Origin: JALHNI01 sp044226365
GTDB lineage: Bacteria > Acidobacteriota > Terriglobia > Bryobacterales > Bryobacteraceae
Length of the DNA stretch: 64,000 bases
Assembly: GCA_044226365.1 (NCBI GenBank)
Contig: JBGAHE010000010.1
Coordinates: 35,437 to 99,436 of the forward strand
Direction: 5' to 3'
In this document: positions 43,624 to 52,808 of the stretch, in pieces
Layout: every line of letters begins with the position of its first letter
Position numbering within the stretch: the stretch's first letter is position 1
Position numbers and translations under genes: made by a program
Notes under the pieces: model-generated
What the model was told of the DNA's origin: nothing
Database searches by the model: none
Seen by the model: only the letters and a program-made list of their open reading frames with translations

Positions 43624-45252
43624 TTAGTCGAGCCGGTAAACCCGATATCCCTCGTTTTCGAAAACCGGCTGCCGATCCCAACCCGCCGGCGCCTTCCGGA
43701 ACACCAGATACCGCACCCCCGCCTCGCGCAACGCCCCTACCTCGCCCGGCTCAAACGGCGGCTTCATGAAGCGTTCCCACCGCTTCCACCACTCCACGGC
43801 GTAGAACTCGTAATAGTTCACCTGACCGCCGCCCTTCCAATCCACATACACCGCCCGCTGCGCTCGCGCCCGGAACATTCCCGGTTCATTCCGCTGGCCG
43901 TTGTCCCGGAACAGGAACACATCATCCCGCCCCGTCTGCGACCTCGCCCAGTCAATCAGCCCCGTCAACTCAGCGTCGCCCAGCGTCGTATAGTTGCGCA
44001 CCTTGGCCAGGCCCGTTGGAGCCCAGAAACAACCCGCGATCGCCACCACGGCCATCGCCCAACCCACCCGCACGTGCCGCTTCTCGAGCGCCACTGCCAG
44101 CGTCACGAACAAAGCCAAACCCGCTGCCACGCCGTACACCGCCCACGGACGCCCGTCCCATACCGGCGCCATCGGTACAAACAACGCCGGCGCCAGCCAC
44201 CACGGCGACTCCCACCATCGCCCTTGCGATGCCGCCCGCAAACCGGCCAGTGTCACCAGGATCACCGCCACCATCAGCGTATAGATCAGGGCTCGCATCA
44301 CCTGCACCTGCGGAATCAGCGATAGTCGCGCCTGCTCAAGCAACACGTACGAAAGCGGCACACTCAGCAAACCCACCGCCGGTAGCAGCGCCAGGCACGG
44401 CCGCACCGTCGCCGGCAACGCCTTCCCGAGCCGCCACCACGCCAGAATCCCGGCCAACGCCAGCGCCGCATACTGACCCAGCCACTGCTTCGGTGACGCC
44501 CATAGCGTGATCCAGTTATAGGTCGCGCGCTTCTGCTGCAGCGCCGCGTGGTTCGCCGAAATTCGCGCAAACAGCGGATTCATCGGCCCCGTCTCAGACA
44601 TCAGCGCACAAACGCCCAGCACCGCCACAAATACCGCGAACCCCGCCAGTGCTCGCCAATGGGCCCCCTGCGCGCCTTTCTTTAAGCGCCAAACCACGAG
44701 CCCCGAGACCAGCAACACCGGCCACACCGCCGGCGCATGATAGGCAAACGCCAACCCCAGCGCCAGCCCGCTCATCAGATACCAGTTCTGCGCCATCAGC
44801 CCGATCGCCAGCAGCGCCAGGCCAAACGCAAATCCACGCGGCACCGGTTCGTACTCCACCGTCAGCACCGCCGGCCCGATGATCGTCGCGCCCATCCCGC
44901 ACACCACTGCCGCCAGCACGCTCGCGAGATACGAAAGGCCCACCGCCCGCGCCAGCAGCCACACTCCCCACAGCGCCAAAAAGCGAAACGTCAACTGCTG
45001 CGCCGTGAGCACCGTCTCCAGGCTCGCGCCCGTCAGCTTCATCAGCCCCAGCGTCACTTCGTCATAAATCGTCAGCCGGATGTGCGCCCCGGTTACGATC
45101 AGCTCGTGCTTGAAGTACGACGGATCCTGCGCATGCGTCAGTACCGGCGCCCAGATCTGCGTATCCTGCTGCAGATAGTGATGTCCGGGGAAATAGAGAA
45201 AGCCCAGGGCCGTGGCCGCGGCCAAAGCCAACAACGAGATCGCGCGGCCCAT
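43624..45252 (-). CDS. Multi-pass membrane protein of unknown function (glycosyltransferase-like topology)
   Basis: 542 residues with about twelve hydrophobic helices and a soluble C-terminal 100 residues. It opens MGRAISLLALAAATALGF and then has YFPGHHYLQQDTQIWAPVL; paired aspartate and aromatic residues in the first outer loop suggest a GT-C fold, but the usual DE or DD motif is not evident. The C-terminal FLFRDNGQRNEPGMFRARAQR and AGVRYLVFRKAP are like the lid domains of bacterial DUF-type membrane proteins. It lies 2 bp after the TPR gene on the same strand, so the two are co-transcribed. Confidence 0.6.
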   Translation of the reverse strand: MGRAISLLALAAATALGFLYFPGHHYLQQDTQIWAPVLTHAQDPSYFKHELIVTGAHIRLTIYDEVTLGLMKLTGASLETVLTAQQLTFRFLALWGVWLLARAVGLSYLASVLAAVVCGMGATIIGPAVLTVEYEPVPRGFAFGLALLAIGLMAQNWYLMSGLALGLAFAYHAPAVWPVLLVSGLVVWRLKKGAQGAHWRALAGFAVFVAVLGVCALMSETGPMNPLFARISANHAALQQKRATYNWITLWASPKQWLGQYAALALAGILAWWRLGKALPATVRPCLALLPAVGLLSVPLSYVLLEQARLSLIPQVQVMRALIYTLMVAVILVTLAGLRAASQGRWWESPWWLAPALFVPMAPVWDGRPWAVYGVAAGLALFVTLAVALEKRHVRVGWAMAVVAIAGCFWAPTGLAKVRNYTTLGDAELTGLIDWARSQTGRDDVFLFRDNGQRNEPGMFRARAQRAVYVDWKGGGQVNYYEFYAVEWWKRWERFMKPPFEPGEVGALREAGVRYLVFRKAPAGWDRQPVFENEGYRVYRLD

Positions 45253-45254
45253 GA

Positions 45255-45945
45255 CTATTGCGCCGGCGTCTTATCGAATTGCTGCTTGGCCCACACGCGC
45301 CGCGGATTCAACTCCAGCGCCTTCGCAAACGCCTTCTTCGCCTCAGCATTGCGATTCGCCTTGCGCTGCGCCACGCCCATCCACAGATACGCCTCGGCCA
45401 GCTTGGGATTCAGTTGCAGCGCCTTTTCGAAATCCTTGATCGCCAGGTCAATGCCCCCGCCGAACTGCGTCGGCAGGTAGTAGTTGCCCACGCCATGCCG
45501 CAGCCACGCCTCCGCATACTTCGGATCGAGTTCAATCGCCTTATTAATTTCGTCGAGCGCGCACCGGCCCCACTTCAACCCCGCCAGCACGTTCGCCGGA
45601 ATCACCTGCGCGCATAGGGTGCCCAGCAAGCTGCGATTGGCGGCGGACTTTCCGTCGAGCGCCACGATTTTCTGCGCCACCTGAATCCCGCTTTCCGCCG
45701 CCGCGCGCGCCGCGCCCTTGTCCTTCAACTCCAGCGCCACTTCCGCCAGGTACGATTGCGCCAGGGCCAGCCGGTACTGCGCCGCCACCTGGCTCGGACT
45801 TTTTCTGCGCGGCCGCCTCCGCCTCTTTCACCAGCTTCTCTAACTGGGCCCGGTCCTGCGCGTCGCGGGCCGCTTCGAGGGGGTCAGCCGCAGGGAGCGG
45901 CGTCAGCAAAACAAACAGAAGGAGTAAACGCACGGTAGCTTTCAT
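45255..45945 (-). CDS. Exported TPR protein, one frameshift
   Basis: About 229 residues after repair. The signal peptide (KATVRLLLLFVLLTPLPAAD) and first about 50 codons are in one frame; at about 45,798 an A5 run on the coding strand shifts into the frame that carries the rest (VAAQYRLALAQSYLAEVALEL, TPR motifs AIELDPKYAEAWLRHGVGNY and ALQLNPKLAEAYLWMGVAQR). Removing one A restores continuity (QKKSPSQVAAQYR). Several TPR units suggest a periplasmic or outer-membrane scaffold. A real slippery site is possible, but base error at the homopolymer is simpler. It precedes the membrane protein by 2 bp. Confidence 0.75.
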
Positions 45946-46022
45946 TTTAGCTTTTGGCGCAAAATTTCTCGCGTAAACAATCCTTCAGCCAAAGTGATAG
46001 CCTCTTTCGGAGGATCTCCCCG

Positions 46023-47057
46023 ATGAACCGCCGTCAAATGCTTGCCTCCACGTTGCTGGCTCCCGCCGCTTTCGCCGACACCACCCGCGTCCTCAAGAAC
46101 ATGGGCTCCGCCGGGCCCGGCCTCACCGCCCGCATTCGGCACCTGGGCAAAAACTGGGACATCGTCGAGTACTGCCATCAGAAAGGCTTGGGCGCCGCGC
46201 ATACCGCCTTGCCTGCGGACCTCGACCCCGCTGCCGTGGCCCGCCTCCGCCAACAGATCGAGCGCTACGACATGCGCCTCACCGTCGGCCTCCGTTCGCC
46301 CAAATCCGAAGCCGACCTCCCCAAGTACGAAGCCGCCGTCAAAGCCGCTTCCGAGATGAACGGCCGCGTCGTTTGCGTGCATGACTCGTTCTCCGGCCGC
46401 CGTTACGAACAGTTCAAAACCGCCGGCGAGTATCATGCCTTTTTCGAGCAATGCCAGGCCGCTGTCCAGCGTGCCGAGCCCATCCTCCGCAAGTACAAAA
46501 TGCCGCTCGCCATCGAGAACCACAAGGCCTGGCGCTCGGCCGAACTGGCTGACTGGGTGAAGCGCGTAGGCAGCGAGTATGTCGGTGTCGCCCTCGACCT
46601 CGTCAACAACGTCTCCCTCATCGAAACGCCGCAACAGACCATTGACACCCTCGAGCCCTACACGCTCTTCATCAGCTTCAAGGACATCGCCGTCGACCTC
46701 TACGATCAAGGCATCCTTCTCTCCGAAGTCCCCTTCGGCGACGGCCACCTCGACCTCGCCGGTCTGGTCGCCCGCTTCCAACGCAAGAATCCCAAGATTC
46801 TCTTCCAGCTCGAAATGCTCACCCGGGACCCGCTCAAAGTCCCCATCTTCACCGAGCAGTATTGGAAGGTCTACGACGACCGCAGCCCCGTCCCCTCGCG
46901 CGACCTCGCCATGCTCATGAGCTGGATCCGTCAGCACCCGCCCAAGAAGCCGTTGCCGCGCACCTCCGGACTCAGTCCCGAAGGCGTTCTCGCCCTCGAA
47001 GACGAGTACAACCAGCGCTCCATCGATTACGCGCGCGCCTATCTCACGACGCTCTAA
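46023..47057 (+). CDS. Exported sugar-phosphate isomerase/epimerase-like TIM-barrel protein
   Basis: 344 residues. The N-terminus has the arginine pair of a short Tat-like signal (MNRRQMLASTLLAPAAFA). The barrel has MPLAIENHKAWR (the E-N-H block of the xylose isomerase-like AP_endonuc_2 family, Glu as metal ligand), VALDLVNNVSL (Asp ligand), FISFKDIAVDL and the late glutamate in LFQLEML. Such exported members in Acidobacteria act on sugars or keto-sugars, not sugar phosphates, despite the family name. ATG 46023 was chosen for the upstream GGAGG and the signal peptide. It abuts the convergent SnoaL-like gene. Confidence 0.8.
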   Translation: MNRRQMLASTLLAPAAFADTTRVLKNMGSAGPGLTARIRHLGKNWDIVEYCHQKGLGAAHTALPADLDPAAVARLRQQIERYDMRLTVGLRSPKSEADLPKYEAAVKAASEMNGRVVCVHDSFSGRRYEQFKTAGEYHAFFEQCQAAVQRAEPILRKYKMPLAIENHKAWRSAELADWVKRVGSEYVGVALDLVNNVSLIETPQQTIDTLEPYTLFISFKDIAVDLYDQGILLSEVPFGDGHLDLAGLVARFQRKNPKILFQLEMLTRDPLKVPIFTEQYWKVYDDRSPVPSRDLAMLMSWIRQHPPKKPLPRTSGLSPEGVLALEDEYNQRSIDYARAYLTTL

Positions 47058-47444
47058 TTAGAGCGATTGCAGAATCGTCGCCGAGTCCGTCAGGCCCACG
47101 TAGCGCGTCACCTTGCCGTCCTTCAGCGTCCACAGATGCGCAATCGGCACATCGGTCCGAATGCCGGTTCGCCGCGCCGTCGCCTGATAACGCCCGAACG
47201 CCGCCACCTGATCGCCCGTCGCCAGCCAATCGGTCACCGTCAGTTGCGGCTCCGTCTGATCCTTGTCCAGCCCCTCGAAGAAACCCACCACTTCCTGCGG
47301 CCCCCGCCGGATTCCGCTCGCTGAAATCTGCGCCGGCGCCTCGGACTCCCAGCGGACATCCTCCGCCAAACTCGCCAAAATGCTCGCAATATCTCCCCGG
47401 CCAAACGCCTCGTACAAACCCTTCACGACCTCGATGTTGCTCAC
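47058..47444 (-). CDS. SnoaL-like/NTF2-fold protein
   Basis: 128 residues: IEVVKGLYEAFGRGDIASIL, DVRWESEAPAQ and FFEGLDKD, ending VAHLWTLKDGKVTRYVGLTD-like sequence, the standard cone-shaped NTF2 fold of ketosteroid-isomerase-like proteins. There is no signal peptide. These proteins have many roles (isomerase, cyclase, binding), and nothing here narrows it. It ends exactly one base after the convergent isomerase-like gene. Confidence 0.85.
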   Translation of the reverse strand: MSNIEVVKGLYEAFGRGDIASILASLAEDVRWESEAPAQISASGIRRGPQEVVGFFEGLDKDQTEPQLTVTDWLATGDQVAAFGRYQATARRTGIRTDVPIAHLWTLKDGKVTRYVGLTDSATILQSL

Positions 47445-47548
47445 GAAAAGCTCTCCTTTCGTTCCCTACCTACGGGCCGGCTGCTGGTTTGGATCTGTGG
47501 AAAGTCTGGAATAAAATTCGCCGCTCGTGGCATCATACGAGTGAGTAG

Positions 47549-48472
47549 GTGCCTATGCTGATCAAAAACGCCCCCACCATCCGTTCGTCCGAAATCACCC
47601 CGAAGTCCGAATACCTGAATCGCCGGCGACTGTTGGCGGGCGCGGGTGGGCTGATTCTCGCCTCTTCCGCCTCGGCGGCCAAGATCACGAATGTCCGCAA
47701 GAGCCCGCTCAGCACCACCGAGGAACCGAACTCCCTCGCTGAATCCACCCGGTACAACAACTTCTACGAACTGGGCACCGGCAAAACGGACCCCGCGCGC
47801 AACGCTTCGCGCCTCCGCACCGAAAACTGGAAGGTGAAGATCGAAGGCGCCTGCGCCAAGCCCGTCACGCTCGACCTCGATAGCCTCATGAAGATCAGCC
47901 CGATGGAGGAGCGCATCTATCGCATGCGCTGCGTCGAGGCCTGGTCCATCGTCGTGCCCTGGATCGGTTACTCGCTCTCCGCGCTCCTGAAATCCGTCGA
48001 GCCCACCGCCAAAGCCAAGTACGTCGCCTTCGAGAGCTTCTACGACCCCGCCAACATGCTCTCGAGCGCCATGGGCGGCATCAGCTTCCCCTACGTCGAA
48101 GGCCTTCGCCTCGATGAAGCCATGCACCCGCTCACCTTGCTCACCTTCGGCATGTACGGCGAAACGCTGCCCAATCAGAACGGCGCCCCCGTCCGCCTGA
48201 TCATTCCCTGGAAATACGGCTTCAAGGGCATCAAGTCCATCGCCAAAATTCGCCTCGTCGAGAAAGAGCCGCCCTGCACCTGGAAGATCGCCAACCCCAG
48301 CGAATACGGCTTCTATTCGAACGTGAACCCGCAAGTGGACCATCCCCGCTGGAGCCAGGCCTCCGAACGCCGTTTGGGCGAATTCGGCCGCCGCAAGACG
48401 CTCATGTTCAACGGCTACGCCGATCAGGTCGCCTCGCTCTACACCGGCATGGACCTGCGCAAGAACTACTAA
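47549..48472 (+). CDS. msrP: Protein-methionine-sulfoxide reductase, molybdopterin catalytic subunit
   Basis: 307 residues. A Tat signal (LNRRRLLAGAGGLILAS) precedes the sulfite-oxidase-fold molybdenum domain. Cys128 in YRMRCVEAWSIVVPW coordinates the Mo-molybdopterin. GTGKTDPARNASRLRTENW and PWKYGFKGIKSI are other MsrP blocks. It repairs oxidised methionine in periplasmic proteins using quinol electrons passed by MsrQ. The next gene, 1 bp downstream, is msrQ, the usual arrangement. Confidence 0.95.
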   Translation: MPMLIKNAPTIRSSEITPKSEYLNRRRLLAGAGGLILASSASAAKITNVRKSPLSTTEEPNSLAESTRYNNFYELGTGKTDPARNASRLRTENWKVKIEGACAKPVTLDLDSLMKISPMEERIYRMRCVEAWSIVVPWIGYSLSALLKSVEPTAKAKYVAFESFYDPANMLSSAMGGISFPYVEGLRLDEAMHPLTLLTFGMYGETLPNQNGAPVRLIIPWKYGFKGIKSIAKIRLVEKEPPCTWKIANPSEYGFYSNVNPQVDHPRWSQASERRLGEFGRRKTLMFNGYADQVASLYTGMDLRKNY

Positions 48473-48473
48473 C

Positions 48474-49049
48474 GTGTCGCCCACAGTTCGCAACGCCCTT
48501 CTCAAGCTACCCGTGTGGCTGGCTTGCCTGACGCCGCTTGCGCTGCTCTACTACAAGTTCCGCACCGATGACCTCGGCGCGAACCCCATCGAGTACCTCA
48601 CGCATGAAACCGGCGACTGGGCGCTGCGGATTCTGCTCGCCTCGCTCGCCATCACGCCTCTGCGCCGCCTCGGCTTCCCGTCGCTCATCCGTTACCGCCG
48701 CCTGCTCGGCCTCTTCGCGTTCTTCTATGCTTGCCTGCACCTGATCATTTGGGCCTGGCTCGATCGTGTCCTCGACTTCCAGGAAATGCAGGCCGACATC
48801 CTCAAACGCCGCTTCATCACCGTCGGCCTGCTGGGTTTGCTGCTGATGGTGCCGCTCGCCATCACCTCCACCAAAGGCTGGATCCGCCGCCTCGGCAAGA
48901 ACTGGCAGCGGCTCCACCGCCTGGCCTACTTCAGCGCTCTGGCCGGTGTCATTCACTATTACTGGCTGGTGAAGTCCGACATTCGTCTGCCCGCCCTATA
49001 CGGCGGCATTCTGCTCGTGCTCATGCTCGCCCGCCTCTACAAGCGCTAA
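48474..49049 (+). CDS. msrQ: MsrQ, haem-binding membrane subunit of the methionine sulfoxide reductase system
   Basis: 191 residues with five or six helices. It has EYLTHETGDWALRILLASLAI-like sequence near the start (histidine ligand), FFYACLHLIIWAWLD (His) and NWQRLHRLAYFSALAGVIHYYW (paired His), the haem b and flavin-binding pattern of the YedZ/MsrQ family. The GTG start at 48474 directly follows the msrP stop. It passes electrons from the quinone pool to MsrP. Its stop shares the tetranucleotide CTAA with the convergent SMP-30 gene. Confidence 0.95.
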   Translation: MSPTVRNALLKLPVWLACLTPLALLYYKFRTDDLGANPIEYLTHETGDWALRILLASLAITPLRRLGFPSLIRYRRLLGLFAFFYACLHLIIWAWLDRVLDFQEMQADILKRRFITVGLLGLLLMVPLAITSTKGWIRRLGKNWQRLHRLAYFSALAGVIHYYWLVKSDIRLPALYGGILLVLMLARLYKR

Positions 49050-50062
49050 GCGATGTGCGCGCCGCTGGTTTGGACGTAGAGCGCGTAGAGCGATTGGCTC
49101 GCCGTCATGAACAGGCGATTCCGCCGCGGCCCGCCAAAGCAGACATTCGCGCAGTTCTCCGGCAGCCGGATCATGCCAATGCGCTCGCCGCCCGGCGTCA
49201 CCACCTGCACGCCCGGCCGCGCGCCCGCCCACAGATTCCCATCTGCGTCGCAACGAATGCCGTCCGCGGCTGAGGGCTGCCCGGTCCCCGGCACATCAAA
49301 CAGAAAGAAGCGCTTCCCGTTCTTCAGCGTCCTGCCGTCCACGTCCCACACCTTCGTATCACGCCCTTGCGCACCCGTATCGGCCACATAGAGGCGCTTG
49401 TAATCGGGCGAGAAGCAGATGCCATTGGGCGCGCTCACCTCATCGGTCACCTTCGCCACCTGCCCCGTCTTGGGGTCGGCGCGATACACGGCTTCCTTCA
49501 ATTCCTTCGGCGCCTGGTAGCCTTCATAGTTGCCGTTGATCCCGTACGGCGGATCCGTGAACCAAACGCTGCCGTCCGGATGCACCACCAGATCGTTCGG
49601 CGAGTTCAGCCGCTTGCCTTCGAACTTATCCGCAATCACCGTCACGGTGCCATTGATCTCATAGCGCACCACGCGGCGCCCGCCATGCTCGGCCGAGAGT
49701 TGCCGGCCCTCGTAGTCGAATGTGTTGCCGTTGCTGTAGCCGGCCGGATTGCGGTAAGTCGACACCCGCCCGTCGTCCTGAATCCAGCGGTACTGCACGT
49801 TGCCGGGGATGTCGCTCCACACCAGATACTGCCCGGTTCCGCTCCACGCCGGCCCTTCCGCCCACGACGTTCCCGTAAATAATCGCTTGATACTCGTGTT
49901 ATTAATCACATACTTACGGAAGCGGTTGTCCAGCACCACGACATCGGGGTCGGGATACTGGATGGGCTGCGTCCAGTCGCGATTGGTCGCCGCCGGCGGA
50001 ATCGCCGGTTGCTGCGCGGCAGCCGCCATGGACGTCAAAGCCAGAAAAGCGCGTCGGTTCAT
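49046..50062 (-). CDS. Exported SMP-30/gluconolactonase family protein
   Basis: 338 residues. A signal (MNRRAFLALTSMAAAAQQP) leads a six-bladed propeller. WAEGPAWSGTGQYLVWSD (Glu ligand), RLNSPNDLVVHPDGSVWFTD (Asn and Asp around the metal), and SAPNGICFSPDYKRLYVAD and AADGIRCDADGNLWAG carry the calcium/zinc site residues. Family members hydrolyse sugar lactones such as gluconolactone. Exported versions would act on lactones formed by periplasmic sugar dehydrogenases. The ATG at 50062 was chosen because it opens the signal peptide; upstream codons are antisense to the DUF885 gene. Confidence 0.88.
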   Translation of the reverse strand: MNRRAFLALTSMAAAAQQPAIPPAATNRDWTQPIQYPDPDVVVLDNRFRKYVINNTSIKRLFTGTSWAEGPAWSGTGQYLVWSDIPGNVQYRWIQDDGRVSTYRNPAGYSNGNTFDYEGRQLSAEHGGRRVVRYEINGTVTVIADKFEGKRLNSPNDLVVHPDGSVWFTDPPYGINGNYEGYQAPKELKEAVYRADPKTGQVAKVTDEVSAPNGICFSPDYKRLYVADTGAQGRDTKVWDVDGRTLKNGKRFFLFDVPGTGQPSAADGIRCDADGNLWAGARPGVQVVTPGGERIGMIRLPENCANVCFGGPRRNRLFMTASQSLYALYVQTSGAHIA

Positions 50063-50143
50063 AGCCGATATGTATATCGCATAAACTGGAGTCTCTGCCC
50101 GGAATCTCCGTCGATCCCACATCGCTTCGAGAGGAGTTTTCCT

Positions 50144-51712
50144 GTGCGCTTCATGCTCTTTCTGCTGGCCGTCACCGCGCAAGCCAGCACCCACGCCGAC
50201 CTCGTCCAGTTCTTCCACCAATGGCGCGCCTTTCAGCAGCCCGCGATGGTTAACGGTGTCCCGGACTATTCCCCCACCGCCATCCGCAAACAGCAGGCCG
50301 CTCTCAAAGGCTGGCAACAGCGTCTCGCAGCCTTCGACCTCACCGGTTGGACCGTCGCCGAGAAGATCGACTACAACCTCGTCCGCGCCGAGATGAACGG
50401 CCTCGACTTTGACCACCGCGTCCTCCGGCCCTGGTCGCGCAACCCGGTCTTCTACCGCACCGTCTTTGCTTCCGAGTCCGACACGCCTCTCCACGAAGGC
50501 CCGCACGTCTTCGGTGCCCTCGAGCTGTGGACCTACCAGTTCCCCCTCGCCGCCAAGGACGAAGACCAGATCCGCACCAAGCTCGCCGCCATTCCGCGCC
50601 TGCTTCAGCAGGCCAAAACCAATCTCACCGAAGACGCCAAGGACCTCTACACCATTGCCATCTGGCAAACACAGCAGGAAAGCAAGACCTTCGCCAATCT
50701 CGCCACCCGCGCTCCCAAGCTGGCCACTGAAGCGCAGGCCGCCAAAGCCGCGGTCGATTCGTTCACGCAATGGCTCGAGAGCAGGGCACGCACCATGTCC
50801 CGGGGCTCGGGCATCGGCATCGAGAACTACAACTGGTATCTCAAGAACGTGCACCTGGTGCCCTACACCTGGCAGCAGTTGGTCGCCCTCATGGAGCGGG
50901 AGCTTCAGCGCATGCTCGCCACGCTGCGCCTCGAACAGCACCGCAACCGCCATCTTCCGCCGCTCACCTTTCCCGCCACGGCCGAAGAGCTCAGCCGCCG
51001 CAACAACGAAGGCATCGACTATCTGATGAACTTCCAGCGCTCGCTATTCTCCGTCCGCGACTACATGAACCTGGACCGTCTGCGGCCCTCGCGCGGTCAA
51101 CTCGCCGCCCCCGGCAATCTCGATATCTTCAGCAACGTCGAGTACCGCGACTCGATCCCGATGAAGACCCACGCCGTCCACTGGATCGAAAAGCAGCGCC
51201 TGGATCGCGAGCCCCATGCCAGCCCCATTCGGTCTTCGCGCCTGCTCTACAACATCTGGGACGGCCGCTCCGAGGGCTTTGCCACCGCGTGGGAAGAGGT
51301 CACCATGAACACCGGTCTTTTCGATCAGCGCCCGCGGGCTCGCGAGTTGATCTACGTGATGGGCGCCGTGCGCGCCATCCGTGGCCTCGCCGATCTCAAG
51401 TTCCACAGCGGCGAGTTCACGCTCGCCCAAGCCAAGCAGTTCATCGTCGACAAGACGCCGTACGGCTGGTTCAACCCGAACGGCAATACACTCTGGGTCG
51501 ACATGGGCATCTATGCGACGCAGCCCAGCTATGGCACCACCTACCTCGCCGGCAAGATTGCCTTCGATCACCTGCTGGCTGACGCAAAGCCCATGCCCTT
51601 CAACGAGTTCATGGACGCCTTCTTCGCCGTCGGCGTCATCCCCATGTCGATGGTGCGTTGGGAGTTAACCGGCATGGACGACGAAGCGAAGGCCCTTGGG
51701 GTGCGCCAATGA
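50144..51712 (+). CDS. Exported DUF885-family protein
   Basis: 522 residues from GTG 50144, with GAGGAG ten bases upstream and a short signal (MRFMLFLLAVTAQAS). The DUF885 pattern, related to M32-like helical peptidases, is seen in LRLEQHRNRHLPPLTFP and RPRARELIYVMGAVRAIRGLAD. A zinc HExxH site is not apparent, but AWEEVTMNTG may carry part of a metal-binding site. The family's activity is generally unproven, although some are carboxypeptidases. Fourteen codons before its end a TACTTCCGG precedes the next gene's ribosome site; the two are 28 bp apart. Confidence 0.75.
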   Translation: MRFMLFLLAVTAQASTHADLVQFFHQWRAFQQPAMVNGVPDYSPTAIRKQQAALKGWQQRLAAFDLTGWTVAEKIDYNLVRAEMNGLDFDHRVLRPWSRNPVFYRTVFASESDTPLHEGPHVFGALELWTYQFPLAAKDEDQIRTKLAAIPRLLQQAKTNLTEDAKDLYTIAIWQTQQESKTFANLATRAPKLATEAQAAKAAVDSFTQWLESRARTMSRGSGIGIENYNWYLKNVHLVPYTWQQLVALMERELQRMLATLRLEQHRNRHLPPLTFPATAEELSRRNNEGIDYLMNFQRSLFSVRDYMNLDRLRPSRGQLAAPGNLDIFSNVEYRDSIPMKTHAVHWIEKQRLDREPHASPIRSSRLLYNIWDGRSEGFATAWEEVTMNTGLFDQRPRARELIYVMGAVRAIRGLADLKFHSGEFTLAQAKQFIVDKTPYGWFNPNGNTLWVDMGIYATQPSYGTTYLAGKIAFDHLLADAKPMPFNEFMDAFFAVGVIPMSMVRWELTGMDDEAKALGVRQ

Positions 51713-51740
51713 TATACTTCCGGTTCGAAAGGAACTCCCC

Positions 51741-52808
51741 ATGGATCGTCGTGAGTTTGCCAAGGCAGGGCTTGCCTTTTCTGCCATGGCCGCGGCCGCG
51801 AAGCCGCTGGAACCCTTAGGCCCGGGCATCAAAATCTCCATGCAGGTCGGCGAGAATGTCACCGCCGACGAACTGAAGTGGATTCAGCAGATGGGCGTGG
51901 AGTATCTGAACGTTCAGACGGGCGCCGGCCGCGCCACGCTCGCGAATTTCCTGGACATCAAGAAACGCGTCGAAGCTGCCGGTCTCAAAGTCTGGAATAT
52001 CTCGAATAACGATAACCGGAACATCGAAGAGATTACTCTCGGCCTTTCCGGCCGCGATGCGAAGATCGCCTGGCTCAAGCAATATATTCGCGACACCGGC
52101 AAGGCGGGCATTGGTTACATTACTTACGCCCACATGGCCAACGGCATCTGGTCCAGCTCGCGCGAGACGATTCGCGGCGGCGCTTCGGCCCGTTCGTTTC
52201 ATCTCAAAGATGCCAAGGGCTTCTGGAATGGCAAGACTTACGAGCAGCCTCTCAGTCACGGTCGTAAGTACTCCAAAGAAGAGCTCTGGGAGAACTACAC
52301 TTACTTCATCAAGCAGATTGCTCCGGTGGCCGAAGAAGCCGGGGTCCGCATCGGCATTCATCCGGACGATCCGCCGGTGCCTGAGTTAGCCGGTATCCCG
52401 CGCCATATCTTCGGCACTTACGACGGCTATGTGAAAGCGCTGGAGATCGCGAACTCGCCCGCCATCGGCGTTTGCCTCTGCTGCGGCACGTGGATGGAAG
52501 GTGGCAAGAGTACGGGCAAGGACGTCTACGACGCGGTCCGTGGTTTTGCCAAGATGGGCAAGCTCTGGAAGATCCACTTCCGCAACGTGACCGGCCCCAT
52601 TCCGGACTTCGTCGAGACCTACATCGACAACGGTTACACCGACATGTACAAGCTCATGCGGACCTTGGTCGAGGTCGACTTCCGCGGCAATCTCATCGCC
52701 GATCACGTGCCCGACATGGAAGGCGGTCGTGGCAACGGTTGGAGCTACAGCATGGGCTACATCCGCGCTCTTTATCAGGCTGCCAAGTTCGAACTCAAGA
52801 AGGGCTAA
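51741..52808 (+). CDS. Exported mannonate dehydratase-like TIM-barrel protein
   Basis: 355 residues with a Tat-like leader (MDRREFAKAGLAFSAMAAAA). The barrel contains IGIHPDDPPVPELAG, the HPDDPP signature of UxuA mannonate dehydratase (His metal ligand), VCLCCGTWMEGGKS at the position of the UxuA C-ligand block (GTWxEGG), IHFRNVTGPIPDFVETYIDNG and LIADHVPDMEGG. UxuA proper is cytoplasmic and longer in its substrate lid; this exported form may dehydrate or epimerise a different sugar acid. A paralogue lies at 58633-59679. It is directly followed by GDPD with no gap. Confidence 0.8.
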   Translation: MDRREFAKAGLAFSAMAAAAKPLEPLGPGIKISMQVGENVTADELKWIQQMGVEYLNVQTGAGRATLANFLDIKKRVEAAGLKVWNISNNDNRNIEEITLGLSGRDAKIAWLKQYIRDTGKAGIGYITYAHMANGIWSSSRETIRGGASARSFHLKDAKGFWNGKTYEQPLSHGRKYSKEELWENYTYFIKQIAPVAEEAGVRIGIHPDDPPVPELAGIPRHIFGTYDGYVKALEIANSPAIGVCLCCGTWMEGGKSTGKDVYDAVRGFAKMGKLWKIHFRNVTGPIPDFVETYIDNGYTDMYKLMRTLVEVDFRGNLIADHVPDMEGGRGNGWSYSMGYIRALYQAAKFELKKG

